From CAIWHR01 sp963741355 (lineage in GTDB: Bacteria; Pseudomonadota; Gammaproteobacteria; Burkholderiales; Casimicrobiaceae), in NCBI GenBank assembly GCA_963741355.1, contig CAVUIG010000030.1, positions 1 through 64,000 on the forward strand: 64,000 nt of DNA, in the 5' to 3' direction. Position 1 is the first letter of the stretch. The number at the start of each line of letters is the position of its first letter. Both the position numbers and the translations under genes were made by a program. The notes below the pieces were generated by a model. It was not told where the DNA came from and ran no database searches. It saw only the letters and a program-made list of their open reading frames with translations. This document shows, in pieces, positions 8,276-16,910 of this stretch.

Positions 8276-8851
8276 ATGAAAGGAAAGATCATCCTGGTCA
8301 ACGGCGCGTCGAGCTCGGGAAAGTCCGCACTCTGCCATGCGCTGCAGGCAACCCTCGACGAGCCGTTCTGGCACTACTCGATCGATCACTTCCGCGACAC
8401 CGGAGTCCTGCCAAGGCAGCGCATCGACCGCGGCGATTTTTCGTGGCCCGCGCTGCGGCCCGCGTTTTTCGACGGCTTCCACCGGTGCCTGCCGGCGCTC
8501 GCGCGCGCCGGCAACAACCTGATCGTCGAACACATCGTCGAGACTGCCGCGTGGATGTCCCGCCTGGTGCGGCTCCTCGCGCCGATCGACGTATTCTTCG
8601 TCGGGCTGCATTGCCCGCTTCCCGAGCTCGAACGACGCGAGCGGGAGCGGGGCGACCGGCGGGCGGGCGAGGCCCGGCAGGACCATGCGATGATTCACAC
8701 CTTCGGCACTTACGACTTCGAGATCGACTCGACCCGGCCGATCGGCGAAAACGCCGCCGCCGTCATCGCCGCCTGGCGAGCGCGGGCGCGCCCGAGCGCA
8801 TTCGAGCGGATGCTGGCCGCGGAGCGGCAAGCCGGCAAGAATGCGCGCTGA
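8276..8851 (+). CDS. Chloramphenicol phosphotransferase-like P-loop kinase
   Basis: A 191-residue P-loop kinase of the CPT family. The Walker A is NGASSSGKSALCHAL at the N-terminus. It is followed by a SIDHFRDTG segment and the NLIVEHIVETAAWMSRLVRLLAPIDVFFVGLHCPLPELERRERERGDR block that characterises the family. The founding enzyme phosphorylates chloramphenicol, but most genomic homologues have unknown substrates. Length is full for the family. I infer a kinase of a small hydroxylated molecule; antibiotic resistance is not implied. Confidence 0.75.
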   Translation: MKGKIILVNGASSSGKSALCHALQATLDEPFWHYSIDHFRDTGVLPRQRIDRGDFSWPALRPAFFDGFHRCLPALARAGNNLIVEHIVETAAWMSRLVRLLAPIDVFFVGLHCPLPELERRERERGDRRAGEARQDHAMIHTFGTYDFEIDSTRPIGENAAAVIAAWRARARPSAFERMLAAERQAGKNAR

Positions 8852-8978
8852 CCGGCAGCGTGCTTGGCGCGATGGTCGCGTTTGTCGTAGGCTTCGTCCG
8901 AAGCGGAGACATTTCCAAGCGCTCCGGCTGATACGCGCGGCGTGACGCTCACGTTGGCGCGAGCGACGGGAGAGAACC

Positions 8979-9284
8979 ATGCCCAAGGGTTACTGGATCG
9001 TGCGCGTCGACATCACCGACCCGGTGCGCTACAAGGACTACATCGCGGCGAACGCCAAGCCGCTCGCGAAATTCGGCGCGCGCTTCCTCGTGCGAGGGGG
9101 CGCGTTCGAGAACCCCGAGGGAACGAGTCGCGCCCGCAATGCGGTGATCGAGTTTCCGTCGTATCAGGCGGCGCTGGACTGCTGGAAGTCGCCCGATTAC
9201 CAGCAGGCGATCGCGCTGCGGGAGCCCGTGTCGACGGCCGATCTCGTCATCATCGAAGGCTACGAAGGGCCGCAGCCGGAATGA
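8979..9284 (+). CDS. DUF1330 protein
   Basis: A 101-residue protein starting MPKGYWIVRVDITDPVRYKDYIAANAKPLAKFGARFLVRGG, the standard DUF1330 opening, and ending with the DLVIIEGYEG motif. It adopts a dimeric alpha-beta-barrel-like ferredoxin fold of unknown role. GGGAGAG lies before the ATG. The stop overlaps the next start (ATGA), so translation is probably coupled. Confidence 0.85.
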   Translation: MPKGYWIVRVDITDPVRYKDYIAANAKPLAKFGARFLVRGGAFENPEGTSRARNAVIEFPSYQAALDCWKSPDYQQAIALREPVSTADLVIIEGYEGPQPE

Positions 9285-9739
9285 TCGCGGTCCTCGCTCC
9301 GACCGACCCGCAGGCCCTCTCAGCAGCCATGGACGCAAAGCAGAATCTGCCGATGAAGGATCTGCATCCGGTCGACGTCGTCGACGGGATCGGCCGATTC
9401 GCGCCGTCCGGAGAATATTCGCTGGTCGACGCGGTCGACCTCGTCTCGCACGCCATCGCACATTGCCGGGACCGCGGCATCGATCGCCTGCTGGTCGACG
9501 TCACCGGCATCACGGGCATTCCGGTCCCGACGCTCGTCGAGCGCTTCCTGATGGTCGAGGACTGGGCGCACGAATCGAGCAGCAAGGTCACCGTGGCCAT
9601 GGTGACGACCGCCGAATACATCCATCCGCAGAAATTCGGAGTGAAAGTGGCGGAACGCTTCGGCCTCGTCTGCGACGTCTACACATCCGCGCCAGATGCG
9701 CTGCACTGGCTGACACATGGCTCGAACCGCGCCGATTGA
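9281..9739 (+). CDS. Hypothetical STAS-like protein
   Basis: About 152 residues from the ATG that overlaps the DUF1330 stop, or 136 from ATG 9329. The body shows alternating strands and helices (GRFAPSGEYSLVDAVDLVSHAIAHCRDRGIDRLLVDVTGITGIPVPTLVERF...SKVTVAMVTTAEYIHPQKFGVKVAERFG). This resembles STAS/SpoIIAA-like folds, but no phosphorylatable Ser motif is evident. A stress or signalling role would be speculation. Overlap with DUF1330 suggests a two-gene operon. Confidence 0.55.
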   Translation: MIAVLAPTDPQALSAAMDAKQNLPMKDLHPVDVVDGIGRFAPSGEYSLVDAVDLVSHAIAHCRDRGIDRLLVDVTGITGIPVPTLVERFLMVEDWAHESSSKVTVAMVTTAEYIHPQKFGVKVAERFGLVCDVYTSAPDALHWLTHGSNRAD

Positions 9740-9872
9740 CATGGTGCGTGTACAAGCCCCAATTCTCGTGCGTCGGATCTCTCGAGCGGCACGATGTTCC
9801 GCCCGCGTCGCGGCGCGGACCGAACCGTCGCGGGTTGTCCGCGTTCGCTGATCCGCCGAACACCGCGCCCTC

Positions 9873-10262
9873 ATGGCGATCCGTGTCGTTAGGCTGGGCA
9901 CCCCGCGAGCTGCCGGCGAAGGCTTGCGCATCGGTACCGTTCGCCGGCCGCCGCGTGGCGTCCCGAAAGCCCTGTTCGCCTCGGGGAACTGGTACGACGT
10001 GTGGTTCCCGAATCTGGCGCCGAGCGCCGCGACCGTGCAGTCGGCTCAGAATGCCGTGACCGAGCGCGAATGGGCCGCCTTCGTGAAAAGATACCGGGCG
10101 GAGATGGCGACGCCGGACAACGGCCGGACGCTGGACCTCCTCGCCGCGCTGTCGCATCATGCGGATTTTTCGGTCGGCTGCTACTGCGCAGACGAGGCTC
10201 GCTGCCACCGATCGGTTCTGCGCGACCTGCTGGTCGAGCGCGGCGCGAGCATCCGGGGATAG
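9873..10262 (+). CDS. DUF488 protein
   Basis: A 129-residue DUF488 protein (YeaO-like). It carries VRLGTPRAAGEGLRIGTVRRPPRGVPK near the N-terminus, the NWYDVWFPNLAPS motif, and the C-terminal SVGCYCADEARCHRSVLRDLL motif with conserved Cys and His. The family is soluble and of unknown function. It has no close operon partners: 133 bases precede it and 58 follow. Confidence 0.85.
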   Translation: MAIRVVRLGTPRAAGEGLRIGTVRRPPRGVPKALFASGNWYDVWFPNLAPSAATVQSAQNAVTEREWAAFVKRYRAEMATPDNGRTLDLLAALSHHADFSVGCYCADEARCHRSVLRDLLVERGASIRG

Positions 10263-10320
10263 CGGCCCTCCGCTGCGCTTCGAATCCCCGAATCGAAACG
10301 GCATTGCCGAGGAGACGGCC

Positions 10321-10647
10321 ATGACGAACCCCGCAGATTCCGATCCGATTCGCGAGCTCGCGCGCTACCAGGTGCGCCCCGAGGCGCTGTCGCGATGCCT
10401 CGCCGCCATCGGCGAATTCGTCGCATACGTGCGCGCGCACGAGCCCGGGACGCTGCGCTACGAAGTCTGGCAGGAGCGCGACGAGCCGACGCGCTTCGTC
10501 CATCTCTTCGTCTTCCGGGACGCCGCGGCCCAGCGCCGGCATTCCGAATCCGCCGAGGTCAGGCAATTCGCGTCGATCCTCTATCCGGAGTGCCTCGCGC
10601 CGGTGGAGTTCGTCGACTATCGCGAGATCGCCTCGAATCTCCGATGA
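10321..10647 (+). CDS. Antibiotic biosynthesis monooxygenase (ABM) domain protein
   Basis: A 108-residue ABM/ferredoxin-fold protein. It has the pattern RYQVRPEALSRCLAAIGEFVAYVRAHEPGTLRYEVWQERDEPTRFVHLFVFRDAAAQRRHSES. GAGGAGACGGCC precedes the ATG. Free-standing ABM proteins are small dimeric enzymes or quinone/heme-binding proteins; the substrate here is unknown. Length is typical of single-domain members. Confidence 0.8.
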   Translation: MTNPADSDPIRELARYQVRPEALSRCLAAIGEFVAYVRAHEPGTLRYEVWQERDEPTRFVHLFVFRDAAAQRRHSESAEVRQFASILYPECLAPVEFVDYREIASNLR

Positions 10648-10699
10648 CGCGAGCCCGGACAATCGATGCGTCGACGCGCCGCTCCGCTCAGGGCCTTGC

Positions 10700-11029
10700 A
10701 TGACCGACTCGTGCGAGCATTTCGGCGACATCAACGACGTGCGCCCGCGCACGCGGGGTTGCGAGGAATGCATCGCCCTCGGCGAGGAGTGGAACGAGCT
10801 TCGCGTGTGCCTGACCTGCGGCCACGTAGGCTGCTGCGAGGATTCGGAGCACGCGCATGCGCTCGCGCATTTCAATTCGACCGGCCATCCGATGATCGCA
10901 TCGCTGGCGCGTGGCGAGACCTGGGGCTGGTGCTACGTGCATCGGCGCTACTTCGACCCGATGCCGGGCAGGTTGCCGGGACGGCGCTCCACGCTCGGAT
11001 CGCTGTGGCGCCGGCTGTTCCGCCGATGA
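10700..11029 (+). CDS. UBP-type zinc finger protein
   Basis: A 109-residue protein consisting of one zf-UBP domain. It shows C5/H7, the CEECIALGEEWNELRVCLTCGHVGCCEDSEHAHALAHFNSTGHPMIASL block and GWCYVHRRYFDP. In eukaryotes this fold binds the ubiquitin C-terminus; bacterial stand-alone copies have no known ligand. A basic tail follows the domain. Its stop overlaps the next gene's start (ATGA), suggesting coupled translation. Confidence 0.8.
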   Translation: MTDSCEHFGDINDVRPRTRGCEECIALGEEWNELRVCLTCGHVGCCEDSEHAHALAHFNSTGHPMIASLARGETWGWCYVHRRYFDPMPGRLPGRRSTLGSLWRRLFRR

Positions 11030-11596
11030 GACCGCCCCGATGCTTGCGTGCCCGTCGGCGCATCGTTCGCGTGGCCGGAGCGTTCGCTGCGTTCTGCGTC
11101 ATCGGGGTGTCGCCGTCCCTCGCGCAGCAGCCTGCCGCGTTCGCGCCCAACATCGTCGAGATCACGCCGCGGCTCGTCACCTCCGGGCAGCCGTCCGCAA
11201 AGGGATTGTCGACGCTCGGCGCGCAGGGCTTCGAGGCGGTCGTCTACCTCGCCCCGCCCACAGTGTCCGACGCCGTGCGCGACGAAGCCTACATCGTCGG
11301 CCGGCAGGGCCTCGTGTTCGTCAACCTCCCGATCCAGTTCGACCATCCGACCGAGCAGGATTACGAGACGTTCGCCGGCGTGCTCGACGCGCTCGGCAAG
11401 CGCAAGGTGCTGGTGCACTGCCAGATCAACATGCGGGCGTCGTCGATGGTCTTCCTCTACCGCGTCATCGCGCGCAAGGAGGATCCGCACCGCGCCTTCG
11501 AATCGGTCACGGCCGTGTGGTCGCCGGAAGGTCCTTGGAAACGGCTCATCGTGGAAGCTCCTGCGCAAGCACGACGTGAAATTCGACCCGTACTAG
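11026..11596 (+). CDS. Exported tyrosine-phosphatase-like protein (frameshift at the C-terminus)
   Basis: Begins with a signal peptide (RRRIVRVAGAFAAFCVIGVSPSLAQ). The domain that follows is of the tyrosine-phosphatase/beta-lactamase-hydrolase-like type: ITPRLVTSGQPSAKGLSTLGAQGFEAVVYLAPP...LVHCQINMRASSMVFLYRVI. The loop is CX4R rather than the catalytic CX5R. The true end LLRKHDVKFDPY lies in a second frame. Deleting one A near 11554 (GAAGCTCCTG) joins it, giving about 189 residues. It is probably periplasmic; its substrate, or whether it has activity at all, is unknown. Confidence 0.7.
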
Positions 11597-11606
11597 CGGA
11601 GATGCC

Positions 11607-12296
11607 ATGTTCGCAGGGCATGTCGGGGCCGCGCTGGCGTTTGGACGCGCCGACCGGCGGGTCAACGTCGGCGTGTTCGTCGCTGGCGCGTTGCTGCTGG
11701 ATCTGCTGCTGTGGACCTTCGTCCTGCTCGGCTGGGAGTCGGTCACGATACCGGCCGATTACGCGCGAACGCACCAGCCGGAATTCGAATTCCCGTATTC
11801 GCATGGCCTGGTCGCCAGCCTCGCATGGTCCGCGCTGGCCGGCGTCGCGTTCTACTTCTGGTATCCGCGCCGCGATGCGGGGAAACTGCGCGGCGCGGTC
11901 CTCGTGACCGCGGCGGTCTTCTCGCATTGGATCCTCGATGTGCTGGTTCACGCGCCGGAGCTGCCGGTCGCGGGCGCCAAATCGATGAAGATCGGCCTAT
12001 GGCTGTGGCACAACATTCCTCTGGCGCTCGGCGTCGAGGCGCTGTTCGCCGCGGGCGGCCTCTATCTCTACCTCGCCGGCGCGCGGCTGTCGCGGGTCCG
12101 GAAGATTGCGCTCGCCGTCCTGACGCTCCTAATTCTCGTGTTCACGATCGCCGGAATGACCGTCGCGCCCCCTCCGCCCTCGATCACTGCGATGGCGGCG
12201 ACCTCGTGCATCACCATTGTCGTCGTCTGCGCGCTCTACGCGTGGCTCGGGCGCCCCGCGACCGACGCGGCGCGCCCGGGCGGCGCGTTGAATTGA
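11607..12296 (+). CDS. YdjM-like metal-dependent hydrolase family membrane protein
   Basis: A 229-residue protein with about six membrane helices. The polar residues GHVGAAL, LLLDLLLW, PYSHGLVASLAW and FSHWILDVLVH are arranged as in the YdjM/DUF457 group of putative membrane metal-dependent hydrolases. Conserved His and Asp side chains sit at helix ends. It starts 10 bases after the phosphatase-like gene. A GGAGATGCC overlaps its ATG. No substrate is known for the group. Confidence 0.7.
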   Translation: MFAGHVGAALAFGRADRRVNVGVFVAGALLLDLLLWTFVLLGWESVTIPADYARTHQPEFEFPYSHGLVASLAWSALAGVAFYFWYPRRDAGKLRGAVLVTAAVFSHWILDVLVHAPELPVAGAKSMKIGLWLWHNIPLALGVEALFAAGGLYLYLAGARLSRVRKIALAVLTLLILVFTIAGMTVAPPPPSITAMAATSCITIVVVCALYAWLGRPATDAARPGGALN

Positions 12297-12368
12297 ACTG
12301 CACCGCCGCGTTGACGCCGCTACGCGCGCTAGTCTTCGTTCCTTTCACGCTCACGCGTCCCCAACTCG

Positions 12369-12795
12369 ATGCCACCGGCGCCCTGCGATCACGCTTGAAA
12401 CGTCTCCCGACGCGAATGACGTCGCGCTCATCGCCCGCGGCATGCGCGATCACGCGCTCGCGCAGATCGCGGGCGACGAATCGCCGCCGTTTGCCTGCTT
12501 CGCCCGCGAAGGGCGTTCGATCGTGGGCGGCGCGGTGGGCCGCATCATCAAGGGCCGGCTGTTCATCGAGTTGCTCTGGGTCGAGGAGGCGCGGCGCGAC
12601 GAGGGGCTCGGCTCCTCGCTGCTGAGCGCCCTCGAGCAGCACGCGCGCACGCGCGGCTGTGCCGACGCGCTGCTGGAGACCTTGAGCACGTCGGCGGCGA
12701 GGCTCTACACTGCCGCGGGTTACCGGCTGCAGGCCGAAATTCCCGACTTCATTCCCGGGTTCGCCAAGCGTGTCTTCGTCAAGTCCCTGACGTGA
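12369..12795 (+). CDS. GNAT acetyltransferase (probable early frameshift)
   Basis: An ATG at 12442 opens MRDHALAQIAGDESPPFACFAREG and a full GNAT core follows: FIELLWVEEARRDEGLGSSLLSALEQHA, with motif A DEGLGSSL, then STSAARLYTAAGYRL. Coding sequence extends upstream in the same frame (PAITLETSPDANDVALIARG) without a start codon. An ATG at 12369 lies in another frame (MPPAP) and joins if one base near 12383 is removed. The true start is therefore probably 12369. The substrate is unknown. Confidence 0.7.
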
Positions 12796-12856
12796 CCTCC
12801 GATCACAGGCGGCAAGGCGTATTTCACTTTTCGCTTATGCACCGAAGGATTGACAA

Positions 12857-13201
12857 ATGAAAGCATCGGCGGCGGAACTCCTGCGGCGCCTGCCCGGGAA
12901 GGCGTCCGAGCGATGGCCCGATGGCGAGCGCTTCGTCGCTGCGCTCGCGCATGGCTCGATGTCGGTCGAGCTCTATGCGCCGGTTGGTGCGGATCCGCAG
13001 TCGCCCCACGCGCAGGACGAGCTCTACTTCATTCATTCCGGCTCCGGAGAACTCCTCATCGACGGCGCCCGCCACACGTTCGCGCCGGGAGATGCGTTCT
13101 TCGTTCCGGCCGGCGCGCCGCACCGGTTCGAGAATTTTTCCGGCGATTTCGCGGCCTGGGCGGTGTTCTGGGGGCCCGCGGGCGGCGAAGCCGGGTCATG
13201 A
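12857..13201 (+). CDS. Cupin-domain protein
   Basis: A 114-residue single-domain cupin. Motif 1 is visible in SPHAQDELYFIHSGSGELLIDG and motif 2 in APGDAFFVPAGAPHRFENFS. The His/Glu residues that bind a divalent metal in this family are present in part. A GAAGGA lies about 8 bases before the ATG. The substrate is unknown; such proteins can be dioxygenases, isomerases or binders. Confidence 0.8.
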   Translation: MKASAAELLRRLPGKASERWPDGERFVAALAHGSMSVELYAPVGADPQSPHAQDELYFIHSGSGELLIDGARHTFAPGDAFFVPAGAPHRFENFSGDFAAWAVFWGPAGGEAGS

Positions 13202-13377
13202 TCGCTGTCGGCGAGGTTCCCGAATTCGCCGCATCCCCGACGGCACGTTGCATCCGACCGTGATTGCCACCGCGGTCCCGCGGGTCGCGCGGACACATCC
13301 CGGCGGTCGCGCCGGCAATGCGTTGACGCCGCCGTGCGGCGCTTCCAGAATGGCGCGTCCACCCTTCCAAGGAGACC

Positions 13378-13944
13378 ATGATGACCGGACTGACCGCGTT
13401 GTGGATGCCGATCGTGGCGTCGTCGGTGCTGGTGTTCATCGCAAGCTCGATCGTTCACATGCTGCTGCCTGCCTGGCACAAGAACGACTGCCACAAAGTG
13501 CCCGACGAGGACAAATTCCGGGACGCGCTGCGGCCGCTGGGCATCCCGCCGGGCGACTACGCGGTGCCCCGTCCGGACTCCATGGCCGACATGAAGACGC
13601 CGGCATTCGCGCAGAAGATGGAACAGGGGCCCGTGGTGATATTCACGGTGGTGCCGAACGGGCCGATGTCGATGAACAAGAATCTCGTGCAATGGTTCGT
13701 CTTCTGCGTCGTCGTCAGCATCCTCTCCGCGTACATCGCCGGCGCGGCACTGCCGCCGGGCACCGCGTACCCCCGCGTCTTCCAGATGGCGGGCGCCACG
13801 GCGTTCATCGGCTACGCGGTCGCGCTGTGGCCCATGTCGATCTGGTATCACCGCGACTGGGGCACGACGATCCGTTCCACCGTCGATGGACTCATCTATG
13901 CGCTGCTGACCGCGGGAACGTTCGGCTGGCTGTGGCCGCATTGA
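13378..13944 (+). CDS. Hypothetical membrane protein
   Basis: A 188-residue protein with one N-terminal helix (residues 8-27), a hydrophilic loop of about 70 residues (HKNDCHKVPDEDKFRDALRPLGIPPGDYAVPRP) and three C-terminal helices. AAGGAG stands 5 bases before a double ATG, so either 13378 or 13381 can start. I recognise the pattern as a conserved uncharacterised proteobacterial membrane protein. No function is assigned. Confidence 0.65.
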   Translation: MMTGLTALWMPIVASSVLVFIASSIVHMLLPAWHKNDCHKVPDEDKFRDALRPLGIPPGDYAVPRPDSMADMKTPAFAQKMEQGPVVIFTVVPNGPMSMNKNLVQWFVFCVVVSILSAYIAGAALPPGTAYPRVFQMAGATAFIGYAVALWPMSIWYHRDWGTTIRSTVDGLIYALLTAGTFGWLWPH

Positions 13945-13969
13945 AGGCCGCGCGGCCGAGCCATTCCTG

Positions 13970-14752
13970 ATGACCGAAATATCGCAGCTCCTCAACCGGC
14001 ACCGATCGATTCGCCGCTACAAGCCTGACGCAATCGACCCCGCGCTCGTCGAATCCGTCTGCGCGGACGCGATCGCCGGCGGCTCGTCGTCCGGCAACCT
14101 CAACAGCGTGTCGATCGTCCTGACGCGCGATGCGGAGCGCCGGCGCCGGCTGTACGAGCTGCACTTCGAGCAGCCGATGGTGCTGCAGGCGCCGCTCGTC
14201 ATCACGTTCTGCGCCGACTGGTTCCGCACGCGCGAATGGCTGAAGCGCCGCGGCGCGCGCGACAATTTCAACAACTTCATCGGCTACCACGTGGCCGCCT
14301 TCGACGCGATGATCGTCGCGCAGAATGCCTGCCTTGGATTCGAGGCACACGGCCTCGGCATCTGCTACATGGGCACGACGCTGCACTCGATGACCGAAAT
14401 CGCGGCGTTCCTCGACCTGCCGGACACCTGCGTTCCCGTGACCACGATCGTCGTCGGTCATCCCGACGAGGACCCGCCGAAGCGCGACCGGCTGCCGGCG
14501 CCGGCGTTCCTGCACGACGAGACCTACCGGCGCCCGACCGAGGCGCAGCTCGAGGCCGTGTACGCGCGCCGCGAGGAGCGCGGCTGGGAGCGCTACATGT
14601 CGATGCCGGACGTCAAGGCGGCGATCGAGGCGCGTGGAATCTCGTCGCTTGCCCAGTACTACACGAGCGAGATCAAATACGACCCGGACGTGTTCCGCGT
14701 GGATTCGGCGAAGCTCCGCGCGCTGCTCGAAGCCAAGCATTTCCTGCCCTAG
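13970..14752 (+). CDS. Nitroreductase-family NAD(P)H oxidoreductase
   Basis: A 260-residue FMN-dependent nitroreductase-fold enzyme. It has the N-terminal phosphate-binding motif NRHRSIRRYKPDAI, the SSSGNLNSVSIVL segment, the central FNNFIGYHVAAFDAMIVAQNACLGFEAHGLGICYMGT and a TTIVVGHPDEDPPKRDR lid typical of NfsA/FRP-like members. It should reduce quinones, flavins or nitro compounds with NAD(P)H; the physiological substrate is unknown. The next gene begins 7 bases after the stop. Confidence 0.8.
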   Translation: MTEISQLLNRHRSIRRYKPDAIDPALVESVCADAIAGGSSSGNLNSVSIVLTRDAERRRRLYELHFEQPMVLQAPLVITFCADWFRTREWLKRRGARDNFNNFIGYHVAAFDAMIVAQNACLGFEAHGLGICYMGTTLHSMTEIAAFLDLPDTCVPVTTIVVGHPDEDPPKRDRLPAPAFLHDETYRRPTEAQLEAVYARREERGWERYMSMPDVKAAIEARGISSLAQYYTSEIKYDPDVFRVDSAKLRALLEAKHFLP

Positions 14753-14759
14753 CGCCGCC

Positions 14760-15419
14760 ATGGAGCCGGCCGACAGTTCGCTCGTCGACTACTATCGCGC
14801 CAGCGCGCCGCTGTACGACGGCGTCTATCGGAAGCCGGAGCGGCAGGACGACCTTCGCGAGATCGAGCGCTGGGTGGCAGCCGCTTTCGCGGGGCGGCGC
14901 GTGCTGGAGGTCGCGTGCGGCACGGGGTACTGGACACGATTCATCGCCGCGACCGCGACCTCGGTCACCGGCCTCGATGCCGCACCTGAGATGCTGGCGC
15001 TGGCGCGCCAGCGTGTGCCCATCGCCACGGTACGCTTCGTCACCGGCGACGCCTATGCGCTCGCGAATGGTCTCGGCGCATTCGACGGCGCCTTCGCGGG
15101 ATTTTTCCTGTCACATGTTCCGAAGGCAAAGCTGCGCCCGTTCGTGTCGCAGCTCAATTCCCGCCTCGAGCCGGGCGCATGCGTGCTGTTCATCGACAAT
15201 CGTTTTGTCGACGGCAGCAGTTCGCCCATCGACGGCACGGACGCAGCGGGCAATACGTACCAGGAGAGGCGACATGCCGACGGCGCCACTCACCGCGTGC
15301 TCAAGAATTTTCTGATCGAGGGAGAGCTTCGGTCGTGTGTCGAAGGTATTGGCCGTGACATCGAGTACCGCCAGCTCCAGTATTTCTGGGCATTGCGCTA
15401 CGCGGTGCCCTCCACATGA
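14760..15419 (+). CDS. Class I SAM-dependent methyltransferase
   Basis: A 219-residue methyltransferase. Motif I is VLEVACGTGYWTRFIA, the acidic loop is SVTGLDAAPEMLALARQR, and FDGAFAGFFLSHVPKAKL is the motif IV region. The N-terminus (VDYYRASAPLYDGVYRKPERQDDLREIERWV) is common in small-molecule methyltransferases next to metabolic genes. It ends in an ATGA overlap with terC, so the two are probably translated together. The substrate is unknown. Confidence 0.75.
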   Translation: MEPADSSLVDYYRASAPLYDGVYRKPERQDDLREIERWVAAAFAGRRVLEVACGTGYWTRFIAATATSVTGLDAAPEMLALARQRVPIATVRFVTGDAYALANGLGAFDGAFAGFFLSHVPKAKLRPFVSQLNSRLEPGACVLFIDNRFVDGSSSPIDGTDAAGNTYQERRHADGATHRVLKNFLIEGELRSCVEGIGRDIEYRQLQYFWALRYAVPST

Positions 15420-16168
15420 CCGCGCTCCTGCTCGATCCCAATGCATGGGTCGCGTTCCTGACGCTGACCGCCCTCGAGCTCGTGCTCGGCATCGACAACG
15501 TCATCTTCATCTCGATCCTCGTCGACCGGCTGCCGCGCGAGCGGCGGGAGACGGCGAGGCGGATCGGGCTCTTCCTCGCGATGTTCATGCGCATCGCGCT
15601 CCTCTTCCTGCTCTCGAGGCTCATCGGCTTCACCCAGCCGCTGTTCACGCTGCTGGGCCAGGAGCTTTCCGGGCGCGACCTCGTCCTCATCGGCGGCGGC
15701 CTCTTCCTGCTGTGGAAGAGCACCGGCGAGATCCACCAGCTGCTCGAGGGCCGCAAGGACGAGGCCGGCGCGAAGATGCGCACCGCGTTCATGGCCGTGA
15801 TCGCGCAGGTGGTCGTCGTCGACATCGTGTTCTCGCTCGACTCGATCATCACCGCCGTCGGGATGGTCGACCGCGTCGAGGTGATGGCCGCCGCAGTCGT
15901 CGTCTCGGTGCTGCTGATGATGGCGTTCGCCGGGGTGCTCGGGCGCTTCGTCTCCGCGCATCCCACGGTGAAGATGCTGGCGCTCGCATTTCTCTTCGTC
16001 GTCGGCGTCGTGCTGATCGCCGACGGCTTCGAGCACCACATTCCGAAGGGCTACGTCTATTTCGCGATGGCGTTCTCCATCGCCGTCGAGATGCTGAATA
16101 TCCGGGTGCGCCGGCGCCACGGCGAACCGGTCGAGCTTCGGGGGCCCCGCGCCGGCGACGATCGCTGA
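15416..16168 (+). CDS. TerC-family integral membrane protein
   Basis: A 250-residue TerC-family protein with seven to eight membrane helices. The two hallmark motifs are LELVLGIDNVIFISILVDRLP near the N-terminus and VVDIVFSLDSIITAVGM in the middle, each with the conserved membrane Asp (GIDN, SLDS). The family is linked to metal ion export (manganese, alkaline-pH stress) and tellurite resistance. It overlaps the preceding methyltransferase by 4 bases. Confidence 0.85.
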   Translation: MTALLLDPNAWVAFLTLTALELVLGIDNVIFISILVDRLPRERRETARRIGLFLAMFMRIALLFLLSRLIGFTQPLFTLLGQELSGRDLVLIGGGLFLLWKSTGEIHQLLEGRKDEAGAKMRTAFMAVIAQVVVVDIVFSLDSIITAVGMVDRVEVMAAAVVVSVLLMMAFAGVLGRFVSAHPTVKMLALAFLFVVGVVLIADGFEHHIPKGYVYFAMAFSIAVEMLNIRVRRRHGEPVELRGPRAGDDR

Positions 16169-16462
16169 ATGAAGCGGCGCCGTGCCGGGGTCGAAGCGCG
16201 CTTCGGCACGCGCCTCGCCATACATCGAAGCCCCGCCCATGCTCATGGTCATCATCGCCGCGACGCGCCGGATGCTCGGGCGCTACGCGGACGGTTTTCA
16301 CGGCGACGCCTGGCACTTGGCCGCGTCGCGCTCGCGCCGGTGTCCTGGCTGCGCGGCCAGTCAGTCGCGCAGCATCGCGCGGGGCGCGACCCCGTCTCGG
16401 GATCGGTTTATCATGTGCTTCTGGGCGTCTACGCCGCGATGCTCGCGCTCGTGCGGCGGTGA
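16169..16462 (+). CDS. Doubtful small open frame after terC
   Basis: The 319 bases between terC and the MaoC gene hold a frame of 97 codons whose ATG abuts the terC stop. Its last third (RVALAPVSWLRGQSVAQHRAGRDPVSGSVYHVLLGVYAAMLALVRR) looks like plausible protein, while the first part is arginine-rich and looks non-coding. A second frame begins MLMVIIAATRRMLGRYADGFHG. A frameshifted small gene is possible. No family is recognised. Confidence 0.25.
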   Translation: MKRRRAGVEARFGTRLAIHRSPAHAHGHHRRDAPDARALRGRFSRRRLALGRVALAPVSWLRGQSVAQHRAGRDPVSGSVYHVLLGVYAAMLALVRR

Positions 16463-16487
16463 TGACCCTTGCGAAGCGGGGTGCGCG

Positions 16488-16910
16488 ATGCAACGACCGC
16501 AGCCGGGCGATCGATTCTCCACGGAGGTGACGCTGACGCCGGACATGGTCGCGCACTACGCGGGCGCGGTCGGCGACACCAACCCGGTGCACCACGACGA
16601 GACGTTCGCGGCGGCGACGCGCTACGGCCGCACGATTGCGAGCGGCACGCACACCACCGCGCTGCTGCTCGGGCTCACCGCCTCGCATTTCTCGCAATCC
16701 GGCGCGATGGTCGGGCTCGAGTTCTGGGTGCGCTTTCGCCGGCCCGTCTACGCCGACGAGACGGTGACGCTCGAGTGGCTCGTCATCAGGGTCGCGGCGA
16801 ACGACAAGCTCGGCGGCGACGTCGTCGATCTGCGCGGGCGCATCAAGGGTCAGGACGGCCGCACGGCGCTGGGCGCCAAGGGCCGCGTGCTCGTCACGGA
16901 ACGCCTGTGA
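16488..16910 (+). CDS. MaoC-like hot-dog-fold dehydratase
   Basis: A 140-residue MaoC-like protein. The active-site region is MVAHYAGAVGDTNPVHHDETFAAATRYGRTIASGTHTTALLLGL, with the catalytic Asp/His of hydratase 2 in GDTNPVHHD. The middle FWVRFRRPVYADETV forms the next strand. The family hydrates or dehydrates enoyl-CoA or related thioesters. The start at 16488 fits the family's usual N-terminus, and GGGGTGCGCG precedes it. The stop overlaps the following gene. Confidence 0.8.
   Translation: MQRPQPGDRFSTEVTLTPDMVAHYAGAVGDTNPVHHDETFAAATRYGRTIASGTHTTALLLGLTASHFSQSGAMVGLEFWVRFRRPVYADETVTLEWLVIRVAANDKLGGDVVDLRGRIKGQDGRTALGAKGRVLVTERL

Noticed and set aside
9885..9900. GTTAGGC, matching an integron attC core, inside the array of small genes
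   Set aside because: It sits inside the DUF488 coding region with no paired RYYYAAC core or long imperfect hairpin. Neighbouring genes overlap by ATGA, which excludes gene cassettes.
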